Assembly: GCA_963921195.1 (NCBI GenBank)
Contig: OY992537.1
Span: 47,683,943 to 47,747,942, forward strand
DNA: 64,000 nucleotides
Reading direction: 5' to 3'
DNA from: Pegoplata infirma
Taxonomy: Eukaryota; Arthropoda; Insecta; Diptera; Anthomyiidae
Translations under genes and position numbers: made by a program
The notes under the pieces: model-generated
Told to the model about the DNA's origin: nothing
Database searches by the model: none
The model's input: only the letters and a program-made list of their open reading frames with translations
Part shown: piece after piece, positions 11,091 through 22,642 of the stretch
Numbering within the stretch: position 1 is the first letter of the stretch
How the letters are laid out: each line of letters begins with the position of its first letter

Positions 11091-11610
11091 TAAACAAAAA
11101 CCTTATTTAATTATATTTTTTAAAGTATTACAACTAGCTTTCAATAATTTCCGCAAAAACTTTTTTAAAAATGTTTGCCAAAATAGTTTGATCATGTATG
11201 GGTTAAATTAATTGTGGCCAAATATAATAATTAAACGTGTTTCCTGAACAAAGATATGCTTTTTGTGGTTATAAAATGGGTTTTTAATGATGCCGAAGTA
11301 AATGTTATAAAAAAGTAAGACAGTGCAGTTAAGGGTTAATTTTTGACTAAAATAAACAAAACCTTATTTAATTTTATTTTTTTAAAGTATTGCAACTAGC
11401 TTTCAATAATTTTCGCAAAAATTTTTTTAAAAATGTTTGCCAAAATATTTTGATCATGCATGGGTTAAATTAATTTTAGACAAATATATTAATTAAACGT
11501 GTTTCCTGCACAAAGATATGCTTTATGTGGTAATAAAACGGTTTTTAATGATGTCGAAGTAAATGTTATAAAAAAGTTAGACAGTGCAGTTAAGGGTTAA
11601 TTTTTGAATA
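11091..11610. repeat. ~261-bp tandem duplication in the right arm of K
   Basis: Two head-to-tail copies begin near 11091 and 11352. Both run from TAAACAAAA(A)CCTTATTTAAT through CAACTAGCTTTCAATAATTT to AGTTAAGGGTTAATTTTTGA. They arose after the arms formed, because the left arm has one copy. Confidence 0.75.
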
Positions 11611-12155
11611 AAATCCCAAGCGGTGGTCAACACCTTTCTAACGATGTATTATAAGTGAAAATCGGACAAAAAATACCAAAGTTATTTAAGTTTTCATTAA
11701 AATCGAATTGAAAAGCATCAAAAAACCGACGTAAACATCTCGTTATCTCGAGTCTGTGGTTAGATTTTTAAAATGTTTTAATGCAGAATCAAAGAATTCC
11801 TAAATATCTACTATATTTGGTCATTCATTGGACAAAAAAAAATTTACTGATTTTTTTATTCATGTAAAATACCATTTTTGGACCCTTTTTTGACGCGGTT
11901 TAGCTCACGGGAGATTATCGCTAGAGCCCAAATATTTTGGGAATCTTCATAAAACATGTTAAAGTTAATTTTGAGTGGGGTACAACTTTAACTTTTTTTT
12001 TGCCCATATAAGGTGAGTCGGTCTATTGTACTGTGGTACTTTTACTATCCCCTGAAATCCTTCAGCAGAATGAACAATGAAGAGAAGAACATATTTTGAA
12101 ATTAAATTTGTTAAGGGTTAAAAGGAGTAAACAATTGCTTAAGGTAGGGTAATAT

Positions 12156-14225
12156 TAGAGTTTGCAAATAATCGAGATATCTCATAATCGCGATTACGAT
12201 TAAAAAAAAATCGCCGTTAATCGCGATTATCGATTAATCGAAATTTATTAAAAAAATATTTTAAAATTTATAAAAAACGTTTAAATACGTATGAAAATAC
12301 AAAAATTAATTCATTTAATATATAATGGCCGTATTTATTTAAACTCGTATACATCTCGTATAATGTGTAAACTAAGCAAACTTATTTTTTAAAAATGGAG
12401 TTTGATATAAATTTTATAAACATTAGTGTTTATAAAAAACCGACATTTTGGAAAACCGTTTCTCGGTTAACCGAAAATCAGCTTTTTCGTTACATCAATT
12501 CTTAAAGAAAAATTGCAGTTCCGTATTTTATTTTGATATTCTTTTATTGACATTTTCGCATTAACAGGAATTTTAGTATCTGGTTAACAGTCAAAAAATA
12601 TTTCAGACTTTCCTCACGGATTTTTAAACGATATTTTAAAAATATCATAAAAAATTAGGTATAAACCCTTAATATTTGCGAAAATATTCCGTATTCTGGT
12701 GCACCGGAAATTTTGAATTCCGGTTAACCGGCATGCAAAAAACCCGAAATTTTAGGAAAAACGATTTTTCGGTTAACCGGTTTAGAAACACTAATAAACA
12801 TACCAGATATACAATACAAGGTATTTATGCGTTTTTTTCCTTTAGCCTTTCATAGAGATTTAGACGAACTTTCATTTCATTTTAATTTGAGTCAAATCCG
12901 AACATGTGATGTCTTTTGATCAAAATTTAAGATATTTCGAAAACATTCCGAAACTTAAAAAAAAAAATACTCGAAAAGCTGCGCTGATTTTGCTCAAAGT
13001 AAGTTAAAATAAAAGTTTGTTTCAAGCTTTATGAAGGGATCCATGATTTTATTTTTTTTTATTAATTTCTTGAACGTCACTTTTGGAAATTTTTTGATAA
13101 GTTTTAAATAATGATGTTTTGAAAACCGTGCGATCGGTTTCAGAAATTTCTTAACATTCATTTTCAGCATGCCAAAATCAATAAAATATAATATACAGCA
13201 AATTATTTATATTTTTAAAACTTTTTTTAAAAATCCAAATTTTTTGCGGAAATTTTCCATATTAAATTCGTTAAGTAGGTATGATGTTGTCTTTTTTTCG
13301 TCTTTTCTTGCAAGAGCTGTGTGAGCAAAACAGATATATATGAGTAAAAGAATAAAAACTATATGGAATTTTCGAAGTTGACGTTTTTTATTTCTATTTT
13401 ATTAATAACACAATAGGGCAAATATCATTATTTGTAAAATAAATTAAACAAATTTAAAAATTCTACAAAAAATTTTATTTATTTATGAATAACACAAGAA
13501 ATCTTCAAAGCATTAATTAAAGCATATTTTTCATAATAAACCGTGCAAACCGCGTTGTATACATAGAAAAAAATAAGTATAAAAATTTTGTTCCAAAAAA
13601 TTTACAAAATTGTCCCATTGTTCGAACAAAAAAATAACATATTAACAAAAATGCAAATTTTTGCCAAATGTATGCAATAAAACACACTGAAATTATGATA
13701 TTTAAATAGATTTATTTTGCTATTAATTTATTCTCCAATTTTTTGCACATTTTTATTAAAAATAAACACAATTTTCTATATTTTTTGTAATTTTCAAATA
13801 TTTTTTTTCTGTTTGTTTTGTTTTTTTTTTTTTTAATTTTGTTTATTTGTTTTGGAAAAAGAAAAAACTGCCAGTTGAAAAATAATAAAAAGACAAAAAT
13901 TTTTGTCTTTTTTAAAGTTTTGCTGCTTTTGCTCTGCTTTCAGAAACTTGAAATTTTAACTTGAAATAACTTTTTTGTTTTTATAGTGTTTGTTTTTTAC
14001 TCATTACAAAACCTATTGGAATATAGTCGCACTTTTTCAACTATTCTTTATCAAGACGAAAAATTGATGAAAACAAGTGTACATCATAACACCTTTATCA
14101 AAATAATACATTTTATAGAAAATGATTAATCGTAATCGCATGATTTTTTTGCCGATTACGATTACGATTAATTGGTGCGATTAATCGCGATTACGATTAC
14201 GATTTTAATCGTTTTGCAAACTCTA
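12156..14225. mobile_element. Element M: hAT-like element, 8-bp TSD
   Basis: The TIR TAGAGTTTGCAAA is mirrored by TTTGCAAACTCTA. A perfect 8-bp TSD GGTAATAT lies at 12148-12155 and 14226-14233. Just inside both ends are clustered inverted copies of AATCGCGATTACGATTA, a likely subterminal protein-binding array. The 2.07-kb interior is AT-rich with no transposase frame. MITE FF is nested at 12424. The YARNG end and 8-bp TSD fit the hAT superfamily. Confidence 0.85.
12424..12793. mobile_element. Element FF: hAT MITE nested in M
   Basis: TIR TAGTGTTTATAAA / TAGTGTTTCTAAA. Perfect 8-bp TSD ATAAACAT at 12416-12423 and 12794-12801. The interior has several CGGTTAACCG palindromes. Confidence 0.85.
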
Positions 14226-14289
14226 GGTAATATGTACTTTTTATATCAATTGAGATAACGACCCTAAAATGTTTTTATTTCTTTAACAC

Positions 14290-14420
14290 ATGTTATACAG
14301 AAAGGAATGAAGCCTGCATGGAACGAAATGAATTGAAATTCAATAAATTAAAATGACTAGAACAAAATGGAATAGAACGGGGAACGAAATGGAATGAAAC
14401 GGACAATGAAATGATTTCAA
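14290..14420 (+). repeat. (GGAAYGAAAT)n minisatellite
   Basis: Irregular repeats of GGAACGAAATGGAATGAAAC. A second block of the same composition lies at 50985-51085, also next to the 140-bp satellite, so the two repeats travel together. Confidence 0.7.
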
Positions 14421-14639
14421 TAATATAAGGGCTCGAAAATTTTCAAGATAGTTTTTTTCCCAAAACGAACATGATTCCGGGCTAAACAGGGCTGTTCTAA
14501 TTTTATTATAAAAATTTAATAATGTAGGGGAAAAATGGGGACTCTAATCCTGATCCTTCTTTAATACGGTATTTAATATTACCGGTAACAATGTTCCGGG
14601 CGGGCCTGCTAGTTTAAAATAAAACTTTTGTTAAACTTT

Positions 14640-15060
14640 TGTTTTGGTACTGACCTTTTTGTGTACTAAATATTTCTTACATTAGGGACCCCGGTGGTGC
14701 CCTTATGGGACATGTGGGGTCCAGCGTCCAAACTTAAGGTCGAAATTACGTTAGCTAGAACTGTTATTAATTTCGCTGCAATCGGTCCCGTAGCTACTTA
14801 CTGAATAGCCAAATTATTAAAAATATTAGACTGTTCACCGTTGCGTATAATTGTTATTTTAAGGCAATTACAAAATTAATCATACGCCTTATACAGTTTT
14901 CAAGCAATTATAATTATAAATATTCACAACCTTCAAATGCGTGTAAAAAAATCTTGCGTTGAACTTAAAAAAAGCCGCGAGGGTTTTGTTAAGTAATATG
15001 TCACCTTTCATTTGCTTTTGGTTTCATCCCATTCCGATTTTGGTTGTTTCACTGTGTTTT
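14640..15060 (+). repeat. Dispersed repeat O, copy 1
   Basis: This runs from GTACTAAATATTTC...GGGACCCCGGTGGTGCCC through CAATCGGTCCCGTAGCTAC and GCGTGTAAAAAAATCTTGCG to TTTCATCCCATTCCGATTTT. It aligns along its length with 17060-17490 (copy 2). Its last third also occurs inverted at 16895-17070. Confidence 0.65.
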
Positions 15061-16620
15061 CAATAGTAAATTTTAAGTTAGCCATAAATAAATAACTATT
15101 TATTATTAATTTTGATTTGCTGAACACGAATATTCAAAAAAATCGGTTGAACGGTTTTCGAGAAGTCGGTGTTTGAAATTTGCAAAAAATGGCGGGTTTT
15201 TCATATGTTCAAGAAATTCTGACCAAGGTTTTTGTTTTTTTAAAAAAAAATCTAAAATTAATAAATAAAAGTTTGCCTTTTGCTCTATGAGAGGGTGAAG
15301 GGGAAGAAATAAGTTTTTTTAGTAAGTGCGAAAAAACCAATTTTTTTTTTTTCAAATTTTAAATAGCGATATCTCGAAAACCGTTCGAATGAATTGAATT
15401 GAAATAAAAAAAATTCATTTTTTTTTTTTAAATTTTAAAAATCCAAAATTTTTATCGCCGGAACCCACTGGTTTATTTAATACGATTGTCCTAAAATTTG
15501 TACCACATAAGTTTTAAAGAAGTAGAATAACTTTTTAGACATGCAAAATTATACCGCTCTGATACCACATACTGTGGTTGAAGGGTAAAAAAGGAAGTCT
15601 TTGAGAGTTTATTTTTTTCGGCTCTTCGGAATATACTTAGCACTATTACTTGTGTAGGCTACCAAAAATATACCAAAACCCAGTGTCGGCTCTATTAATA
15701 TACTCGTTTGTTAAGGTACCTAAAAATTAATGTTTAAGAGCCTCTGCTATAATTCTTTTCCATTTATGTCGAAAACTAAAAACTTTTCTCATTGTTAGTG
15801 TTCTATATCAACAGTATTTATAAAATAATTTTGTATAGTTTTTTTTTTAGTTGATTTCTTTACATTGCATTATTCTCAGATTTCGTACTAAATTTAAATT
15901 TTTTTTCGAAAGTGGATTTTGTATTTTTTTTTTTTTTTTGTGGGTGTTGCCTAACAATGTATAAGTGAATTTAAATTTGATTTTCAGTAGAATTTCTACA
16001 AAAAATTATGAATGTTGCATTTTGTTGGGTTTAACTTCTGTGGTTAATAAACAATGAGATGTTTTTGATGTTAGCTGCAGATTGGTTTACTCTAAATATT
16101 CAAATTTATAATTGATGTTAAATAATGTTTTTATGAAAAGTTGCTTTGATATTAAAGTTTGATATTATTTAAGTTTGTTGGCAATTCTGAATATTATTGC
16201 TTGAATGTATAAAGCTATTGTTTTTCTCTACTTGAACAAGACCAAAATAAAGTAAAAGTTAAATATGCAAAGAAAGTCAATAACAGATAAAATGCAAATG
16301 ATGATGTTTAAGGCAACAGAAACTAGTACTGAATTTATTTTGAGGCCTAAATCTATGCAGCAACATATTGGAAACAGTTGTCCGAAATCAGACACATTGA
16401 AATTTAATTTAAAATAATAAAAAAAATGGAGGGATTGTCCTGATTTCCTCCTATTCCAGGTTTTAGGATGTGTTGCTTCAACTAAAAACATTTGCTTTTA
16501 TTTTTTTAATTTTACCATACACTTTTTTGTTTGGCACAGTTTTAGGTCTAAAAATAAATTTTTAAAAGCTAGTTTTCTGTTGCCCTACTGATGTTAAAAC
16601 TCCATTAAAAAATATAGTTA
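15061..16620. other. AT-rich, little recognisable
   Basis: Near 15140-15440 a piece resembles parts of other repeats (CGAAAACCGTTCGAA, GATATCTCGAAAACC). The rest, including an 87-codon minus-strand frame at 16228-16491, shows no motif. Confidence 0.4.
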
Positions 16621-16624
16621 TTAC

Positions 16625-16882
16625 TAGAGATGTAAGGGGCTAATTCTTGGAGTCGATAGCGATCGAAATTCTACTGAAACGTGTGATTTTTAAATTTTTC
16701 TGTATGCCTAAAATTATGCTATGATAAATACAATCATTTTATTTCTCTCTCTTTATACACTGAAGCAAAAAAAACATTTAAAACATTTATTTATCAATAC
16801 ATAATTTTAGGCATACAGAGACATTGACAAATCACACGTTCGAATAGAATTTCGATTGCTATCGGCTCCGAGAATTAGCCGC
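16625..16882. mobile_element. Foldback N (hAT-like left end)
   Basis: The left end TAGAGATGTAAGGGGC is followed by an arm (GGCTAATTCTTGGAGTCGAT...TATGCCTAAAATTATG). This is mirrored at 16802-16882 (ATAATTTTAGGCATACAGAG...GGAGAATTAGCC...). The outer part of the right end is lost, so no TSD can be shown. Confidence 0.6.
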
Positions 16883-16894
16883 CAGGTGCTTAAA

Positions 16895-17070
16895 AATTTC
16901 ATATTTTTTTTTTTTATTTCTCTTAATAGCACAGTGATACAAAATCGAACTTCCGGAATCGGAATGGGATGAAACGAAAAGTAAATGAAAGTTGACATTA
17001 TACATAATAAAACCTTCAAGGCTTTTTCTAATTCAGCGCTAGATTTTTTTTACACGCATTTAAAGTTTTT
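16895..17070 (-). repeat. Dispersed repeat O, inverted partial copy
   Basis: It contains GGAATCGGAATGGGATGAAAC, AAACCTTCAAGGCTTTTTCT and GATTTTTTTTACACGCATTT, the reverse complement of the right third of copies 1 and 2. It abuts copy 2. Confidence 0.65.
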
Positions 17071-17490
17071 GTGTTCTAAACATGATCTAATTTATGGGCC
17101 CCTGGTGTTGCCCTCGGAATTATGTTAGCTATAACCGGTATGAATTTCGCAACTATCTGTACCGTACCATACCGTACCTATCTACTGAATAACCAAATTA
17201 TTAAAAAATAATGTGCAACGTTGCGTATGATTGTTATTTAAAGCCAGTTTTAAAATTGCATCGAAAAACGGAGTACGCCAAACGAATCACAATATCCAAA
17301 ATATATATAAATGCTGTTCCGCATTGTTATTGTGATAATTATAATAAAAGCTCACCAACTTCAAATGCGTGTAAAAAAAATCTAGCTCTGAACTAAAAAA
17401 AAGCCTTGAGGGTTTTGTTTTTGAATATGTCAACTTTAATTTGGTTTTGGTTTCATCCCATTCCGATTTTGGTTGTTGTGTGATTATGTA
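17060..17490 (+). repeat. Dispersed repeat O, copy 2
   Basis: It aligns with 14640-15060: GGGCCCCTGGTGTTGCCC, CTGAATAACCAAATTATTA, AACGTTGCGTATGATTGTTA, GCGTGTAAAAAAAATCTAGC. Short frames here are incidental. Confidence 0.65.
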
Positions 17491-17619
17491 ATTCACTTAA
17501 TCCTTTGTGTTCGATTTTTTGTTTGTATATCATTTCTTAGCATTCCGGCTTGGGGCTGTTATTAAGGCCAAATTAACCGGATGACGATTTAAAAATAAGT
17601 CATTTGATCAGTCGCTGTA

Positions 17620-18075
17620 ACATGAAAAACCACGATTTTTTCGAACTTTGACTTCAATTTTCTCCAAAACCTTAAGTGATGGAAAAGCTTAGAGATTGGA
17701 TTCATGACCAGAAGAACAATTGTAATATCGCATCCCATTCGTATAATTTTTTTACATACTCAGTAGCGAAAAAAGAAATTTTTAGGGAGAAATTCCTTAT
17801 TAAACAGCCATTGGAGCTCCAACGGTTAAAGCGACTGAACAAATAAGATTCTTGCATCTTCAAGAACATTGTCAAAGCTTTACTCTCGACTAGTTTTGAA
17901 ATCACTAACACTTCAGGTTCATTCGCTACGAGTTGTCAATGATGAACAAAACTCGGGTTTTTTAACTTTGACTTCAATGTTCTCTAATACCTGATGTGAA
18001 GGAAAAGTTTGGAACGTATTTTTTACCAGCAATACAATTGTAATCAAGTGTCGCGTCCCAGTCGCACTTTCAGTG
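17620..18075 (+). repeat. Dispersed repeat P, copies 3 and 4 in tandem
   Basis: Two units (about 17636-17730 and 17960-18066) each read AACTTTGACTTCAATKTTCT...ACCTxAxGTGAxGGAAAAG...ACCAG(A/C)A...CAATTGTAAT. Both are followed by GCATCCCATTCG or GCGTCCCAGTCG. Confidence 0.6.
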
Positions 18076-18239
18076 TTAAGTAATGTAATCATAAAATTTA
18101 TCATGATCTATTTTATAGACACAACAACCAATGTGTATTTATATCTTGGCCAAACAAATGTACACAATTACTAACTACCATCATCTTAACATAAATTATA
18201 ACCACTTAATAACATAATATACTTGTTTGAACATTAGAG

Positions 18240-18490
18240 TGGATAAAAAATGTCTGTGAATTTTGTACTTTTGCCCAGATCCTTAAATCATGATAAAGTT
18301 TTGCAGAAGACATGGGTGTACTTGCCAAGGCAACATTTTTTAGAAAAAATAATTTATTTGTCATTTAAAGCAAAACTGATCAAAAAATCGGTCAAGGACT
18401 CCGTTAAGTGTATATTTTGTTGATCCATATGTGTTCTTAGGCATTTTAGCGCTACCCATCCGTCCGAATGTCTGTGAAATGCATGATGGA
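18240..18490 (+). repeat. Fragments of repeat Q and a Helentron-like end
   Basis: TTTTGTACTTTTGCCCAGAT...GGGTGTACTTGCCAAGG matches Q. AAGGACTCCGTTAAGTGTATATTTTG...CATCCGTCCG is a decayed 5' part of a Helentron-like element. Confidence 0.5.
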
Positions 18491-18556
18491 ATCCAAACAA
18501 AACGAGCTGTAAATTTGGAAAATGAGCAAAATTAAACTACATAGAAAAAAAAAACA

Positions 18557-18905
18557 ATTAAAAAAGTTAAATTCTGCCTTGCCGAATGTATAGATACCCT
18601 CCACAATTTAAAAAAAGATTTTTTGCGTAAAAAAAATCTTTTGAAAAAATAAAAAAAAATTGTGAAAAAAATTTTTGGTGAAAAATTTAAAGCATTTTGT
18701 ATTTTTAGGTTATGTAGAATGTACCAAAATTTTCGAGGTGTTCTTACATTTTCGTTCATAACTTCTGAACCGCTGAACCGATTTTGCTCAAATGCAACAC
18801 CAAACAACCTGTAAATGTGCTAAGTCTTAGTCATATATATTAAATACTTTGGCCGTGATCACCATTTCCACAGAAGGACAGACAGACGGACATCGCTAGA
18901 ATGGC
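18557..18905 (-). mobile_element. Helentron-like element, truncated
   Basis: The hairpin-side terminus (GTTAAATTCTGCCTTGCCGAA, TACCCTCCACAATTT) leads to CTGAACCGATTTTGCTCAAATGC and then GACAGACAGACGGACATCGCTAGAA. The GGGGTCC/TATACCCTC end is missing. Same subfamily as 19104-19718. Confidence 0.65.
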
Positions 18906-19103
18906 TACATACTTTAAGCACCACAGAAATTTTTAAAAAATTTTGGTTGTTTTACAGGTCTCTAGCAATAATTTGGCTTTTACAGATTGAGAAAATATCA
19001 ATTAGTCGACGAGTTATAGCCAAAAAACCATATAAACAATATGCTGAAAATCGGCATTTGACTGCAAAGTTCGAAGGTCGATTAAAAAAAGTCGAAAACA
19101 TAA

Positions 19104-19718
19104 ACAAGTAAAAAAGTTAAATTCGGCCTTGCCGAATGTAGTAATACCCTCCACAATTTCAAAAAGATTATTGCAAACAACTTTATTTAAATTACTTTTG
19201 AAAAAAAAAAATTTAAAAAAATATCCGCGAAAAAAAATTTTGGTAAAAAAAAAATCCACGATTTTTTTTTTATTTTTGTCAAAAAATATGTTCGTACTTC
19301 TTAAAATACCATTTGGTGTTCAATTATTTTCACATATGACAACCAGAAGCCGAATTAAAGCATTTTATATTTTTAGGTTATGTTGAATGTACTGAAATTT
19401 TTGAGGTGTTCTTACATTTTCGTTCATAACTTTTAAACCGCTGAACCGATATCGCTCAAATGCAATACCAAACTTCCCGGGAGAACTTCCAATATATATG
19501 TTAAGTTTTAGTCATCGATGTGCAATATTTTGTCCGCGAGAGCATTTTCCACAGACAGACGGGCAGACGGACAGACGGACATCGCTAGAATGTCTTAAAA
19601 TCGATCGGGCATCATGAATATATATACTTTATGGGGTCCCAGACCGATATTTCGATGAGTTTCAAACGGAATGACAAACTTATATATACCCTCTATCACT
19701 AAGTGGAGGGTATAACAA
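19104..19718 (-). mobile_element. Helentron-like element, complete short copy
   Basis: Hairpin terminus AACAAGTAAAAAAGTT...TTCGGCCTTGCCGAA at the left, GACGGACATCGCTAGAATG microsatellite region, TATATATACTTTATGGGGTCC, and the subterminal inverted ATACCCTCTATCACTAAGTGGAGGGTATA at the right. At about 615 bp it is the most compact complete copy in the window. No TIR is present. Confidence 0.75.
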
Positions 19719-19789
19719 ACGTCGCGATGCGGGTCTACTTATTTAGCCTCTATTTTCACCCCTCACTCTCAGAATCGACCTAACTTTTG

Positions 19790-20280
19790 CTAACCTGAAT
19801 TTGTTCCACATTATAATTTGGCACATTAGACCACGATCGGACAAAGAGGCGTAAAATGCCACGCCCCTTTGTATTGAATTGAAAATTATTTCTGCATGTT
19901 CCGCAATCACCCAACAACGGGTGAGCTGATTTTTATGACTACACTACAGATAGTTCCAACCGAGGGCAAAATAATAGGACATAAAATACAATGTTTAGAC
20001 AATGGGCGAAAATTGCCCACCTATTTGTACTTGACTAAACGTTATATCTGCTTGTTTTGCAATCACGCAAAACGGTTTATCCGATTTTGTTGAGATTTTA
20101 CTACAGATAGTGGTTAACTAGAGCGGATTTACAGTTAACATTTGACCTCAATTGGACAAAAGGGGCGTAAAGTGGCACGCCCACGTACTACACTGAACGC
20201 TAAACCGATTCTGTTGCGATTTTTACTACTAATAGTAGAGAACTGCCACGCCCCCTTGTTATTATACAAAATGTATAAAA
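19790..20280 (+). repeat. Degenerate ~160-bp tandem repeat with CCACGCCC
   Basis: Units share GGACAAA(A)GGGGCGTAAA, GCCACGCCC, ACCGATTxTGTTG and ACTACAGATAGT. CACGCCC-like marks lie near 19859, 20178 and 20248. The frame at 19896-20093 shows no known domain. Confidence 0.5.
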
Positions 20281-20384
20281 GTAAAACTAAAAGAACATTT
20301 TGCTAAAGGAAATATAAAAAAAATATTCATGCTAATTTTTTTTTATAGAAAATGTGAATAGAATCTGTGAGAATTTTAAGAAAA

Positions 20385-20764
20385 ATATACCAGAATCTAA
20401 AAAAAGGTCACAGATTCTTCAACTTTTTTATTTGAAAAATGGCTCAAAATCTAAGACTATTTCTGGAAGTAAATTTTCTTAGACTCAGACTCTAAGACCT
20501 TTTCTATTCGCAAAATGTCTCAGAAGCTGATACCTTTTCTATAAGAAAAATGTCTCAGAATCGAAGACTTCTTTAGGAAACAGTTCTTAAATTCTCTTAT
20601 GAAAATCTAATCTTATCTTTGACTTTTTTATGGAAAAGTATCTCATAAAAGTATACGACATTTTTTAGGAAACATTCTTATGAAAATATGTCTCAGAAAA
20701 TGCTTGAGAGTTTAGACTTTTTCAAAGGAAAAGTGTATCAGAAAACTATACGTTTTCTAGAGAA
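20385..20764 (+). repeat. ~45-bp minisatellite (GAATCTAAGACTTTTTC...)
   Basis: Repeats of AATCTAAGACTTTTTCTATACGAAAAATGTCTCAG in varied form. Related arrays at 32215-32598 and 35475-35640 were one block before HEL-3 inserted. Confidence 0.75.
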
Positions 20765-20890
20765 AACAAGTAAGAGTGTTAAATTCTACTGTGCCGAAAC
20801 TTTTATACCCTCCAACATGCAAAAAAAAATCCAGGGTCGTTTTCTTGTTTTTTTTTGGGGGGAGGGGGTCGGCTGTGGTCATTGAGAACA
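20765..20890 (-). mobile_element. Helentron-like terminus, truncated
   Basis: AACAAGTAAGAGTGTTAAATT...TATACCCTCCAACATGC is followed by a G-rich stretch as in HEL-3 and 42054. The hairpin is mutated (CTACTGTGCCGAA). The other end is absent. Confidence 0.65.
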
Positions 20891-21540
20891 AATTTTCCCT
20901 CGAAATAAATGTTTAAAAATTCGTTCTTATGCTTATCGCACTAAAGAAATACAAGATTATCATTACTTTAAAAAAATTGTTTAATCCAATTGTACTCCAA
21001 CTGGACTCAGAAAATTTTCAAAATCAAAAAATATTTTTTGGAAAATTGTGTCTGGGAAAATTGCTTTAGAACCTTAAAATTTCTTTAATAGATATTTTTC
21101 CAAATATCAAACATTTCATAATTTTTTTATTGGAATAAATTTTTAAAATATGAAAATGTTTCTATAGAAAAATCATAATAAACAAGAGATGACCCCTAAA
21201 AAATCTTTACTACTGTTTCGAATCCAATCTAAGGTTCCCCAACCCAAAGAGCTGGATCCGCGCTTGTCTAGGGCAGGTTCTTGACTGTTCCCTTAACTCC
21301 CAGGGAGCCATGTAAAATTCATAATATCTACCTTTTCGGCCTACTCCAACTACAGATTTCAATTTTTATTGTAAAAGTAAATGTGAAATGTATTTATAGT
21401 CAAAACAGTGGTAACTAACTGCAGAAGCACTGATGTGCAAGTTATTTTGTGTATGTTTGCTCAAACATACATTAACAAACAAGAAATAACCAAAAACCCT
21501 TAAAACATGCATGTACAATATTTTGTAAATTCAAACATTA
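20891..21540. other. No feature recognised
   Basis: AT-rich. One GC-richer island at 21230-21310 (CCCAACCCAAAGAGCTGGAT) could not be placed. Confidence 0.4.
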
Positions 21541-21544
21541 GAAT

Positions 21545-22191
21545 ATATTTAACAATGCAATGTCTATTCAAGGTATTCCACATTAATAATTTTGCTAAAT
21601 TTTACGATACTTTGAAATTTAAAGTAATTTTTCTTGAAAACAGAAAATTTTACATTTTGTAAAGTACCCACTTAATAAATTTTCATTTAAAAATATTAAA
21701 AAAAAATTAACGGCGTGCTTTTAAAACAAAAATAGTTTTATTCAAAAATTGAAAAATTCAGAACGAATTCTGAATTTTTTCCAAAAACAAATATGTAATG
21801 CCAATCAATGGGAATCATTAGAATTGTTTATTTACAGTGGAAAAAATTAAACACAAAACGATGTCATGGGAAAATTGCTCAATTTGTCCATATACATATT
21901 ATAACAATACTTTGAAATTCAAATTAATTTTTCTCGAAAACAAAAAACAACTGCTCTCTGAAAATTTAACATTTTCTTGAAAATTTAACATTTTCTTGAG
22001 TTTAATGAACTTTCATTTAAAAATTAAAAAAAAATAAAAATGGTCTGTTTTTTTCTATATCGATTTTTAGATTAAATTTTGAAAATTCATACATAGTTCT
22101 GAATTTCTTTCAAAAAACCAATAATGCCAATCGATAGCCGATACAAAACTCTATAAAATAAATGTGTTTCGAAATTTCAGAATTGTCGACT
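21545..22191 (+). repeat. Diverged tandem duplication flanking element D
   Basis: The unit carries ACTTTGAAATT(T/C)AAATTAATTTTTC, AATGCCAATC, AGAATTGT...TTACxGTxGAAAAAAATTAAA and GATGTCATGCAAAAACTGCTCAA. About two and a half units are present. The third resumes after D at 25246-25400. The unit interrupted by D has an intact paralogue at 21828-21880. Confidence 0.7.
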
Positions 22192-22642
22192 TACCCAGCA
22201 AAACTAAGATTACCAAATAAGGTATAAAATAAGGTATAGGATCTCTTATTTTATACATTGCAGCATTGATGATTTTAACAGGCGATGAGACTCAAAGTAA
22301 TGCATCCACATTATCACAAATAATACCAGTAAGGTATAAAATAAGTCATAAATTTATAACGAAGAATACGAGTAAGGTGTAAAATATATGATATTTTATA
22401 GGTTACGTTAAATGAAATAATATAGCATACCAGAAGATAATATATAAGGTGTTACGAGTAGTGAAAAAGTAATTTTGTATTAAATTTACTCACGTGATTG
22501 TAAGTGAGTGTAAGTAGATAAAATATGCTCGTGAGTGCGTGTCGTTAGAAATTTCCTGTCGTGAGCCCATCTCTAGTTTAAACTTATGCATTTTTTTTAT
22601 AAAATAATTATTTTTTATGTTATTGTAATGCATTATGCATAG

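Larger units (their letters stand above)
10059..12023. mobile_element. Element K: long palindromic foldback transposon
   Basis: It is flanked by a perfect 11-bp direct repeat TATTGTACTGT (10048-10058 and 12024-12034). Removing one copy plus the element restores a satellite-like GTACTGTGGTACTTTTA. The ends are AGAGTGACTCA... and, reverse-complemented, GACCGACTCA.... The arms are near-identical for hundreds of bases (CTAGCGATAATCTCCCGTGA, CACCGCTTGGGATTTTA). The left arm carries MITE L, and the right arm contains a ~261-bp tandem duplication. Long arms and a TSD of about 9-11 bp recall FB or Mutator-like foldbacks; the class assignment is inference. Confidence 0.8.
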
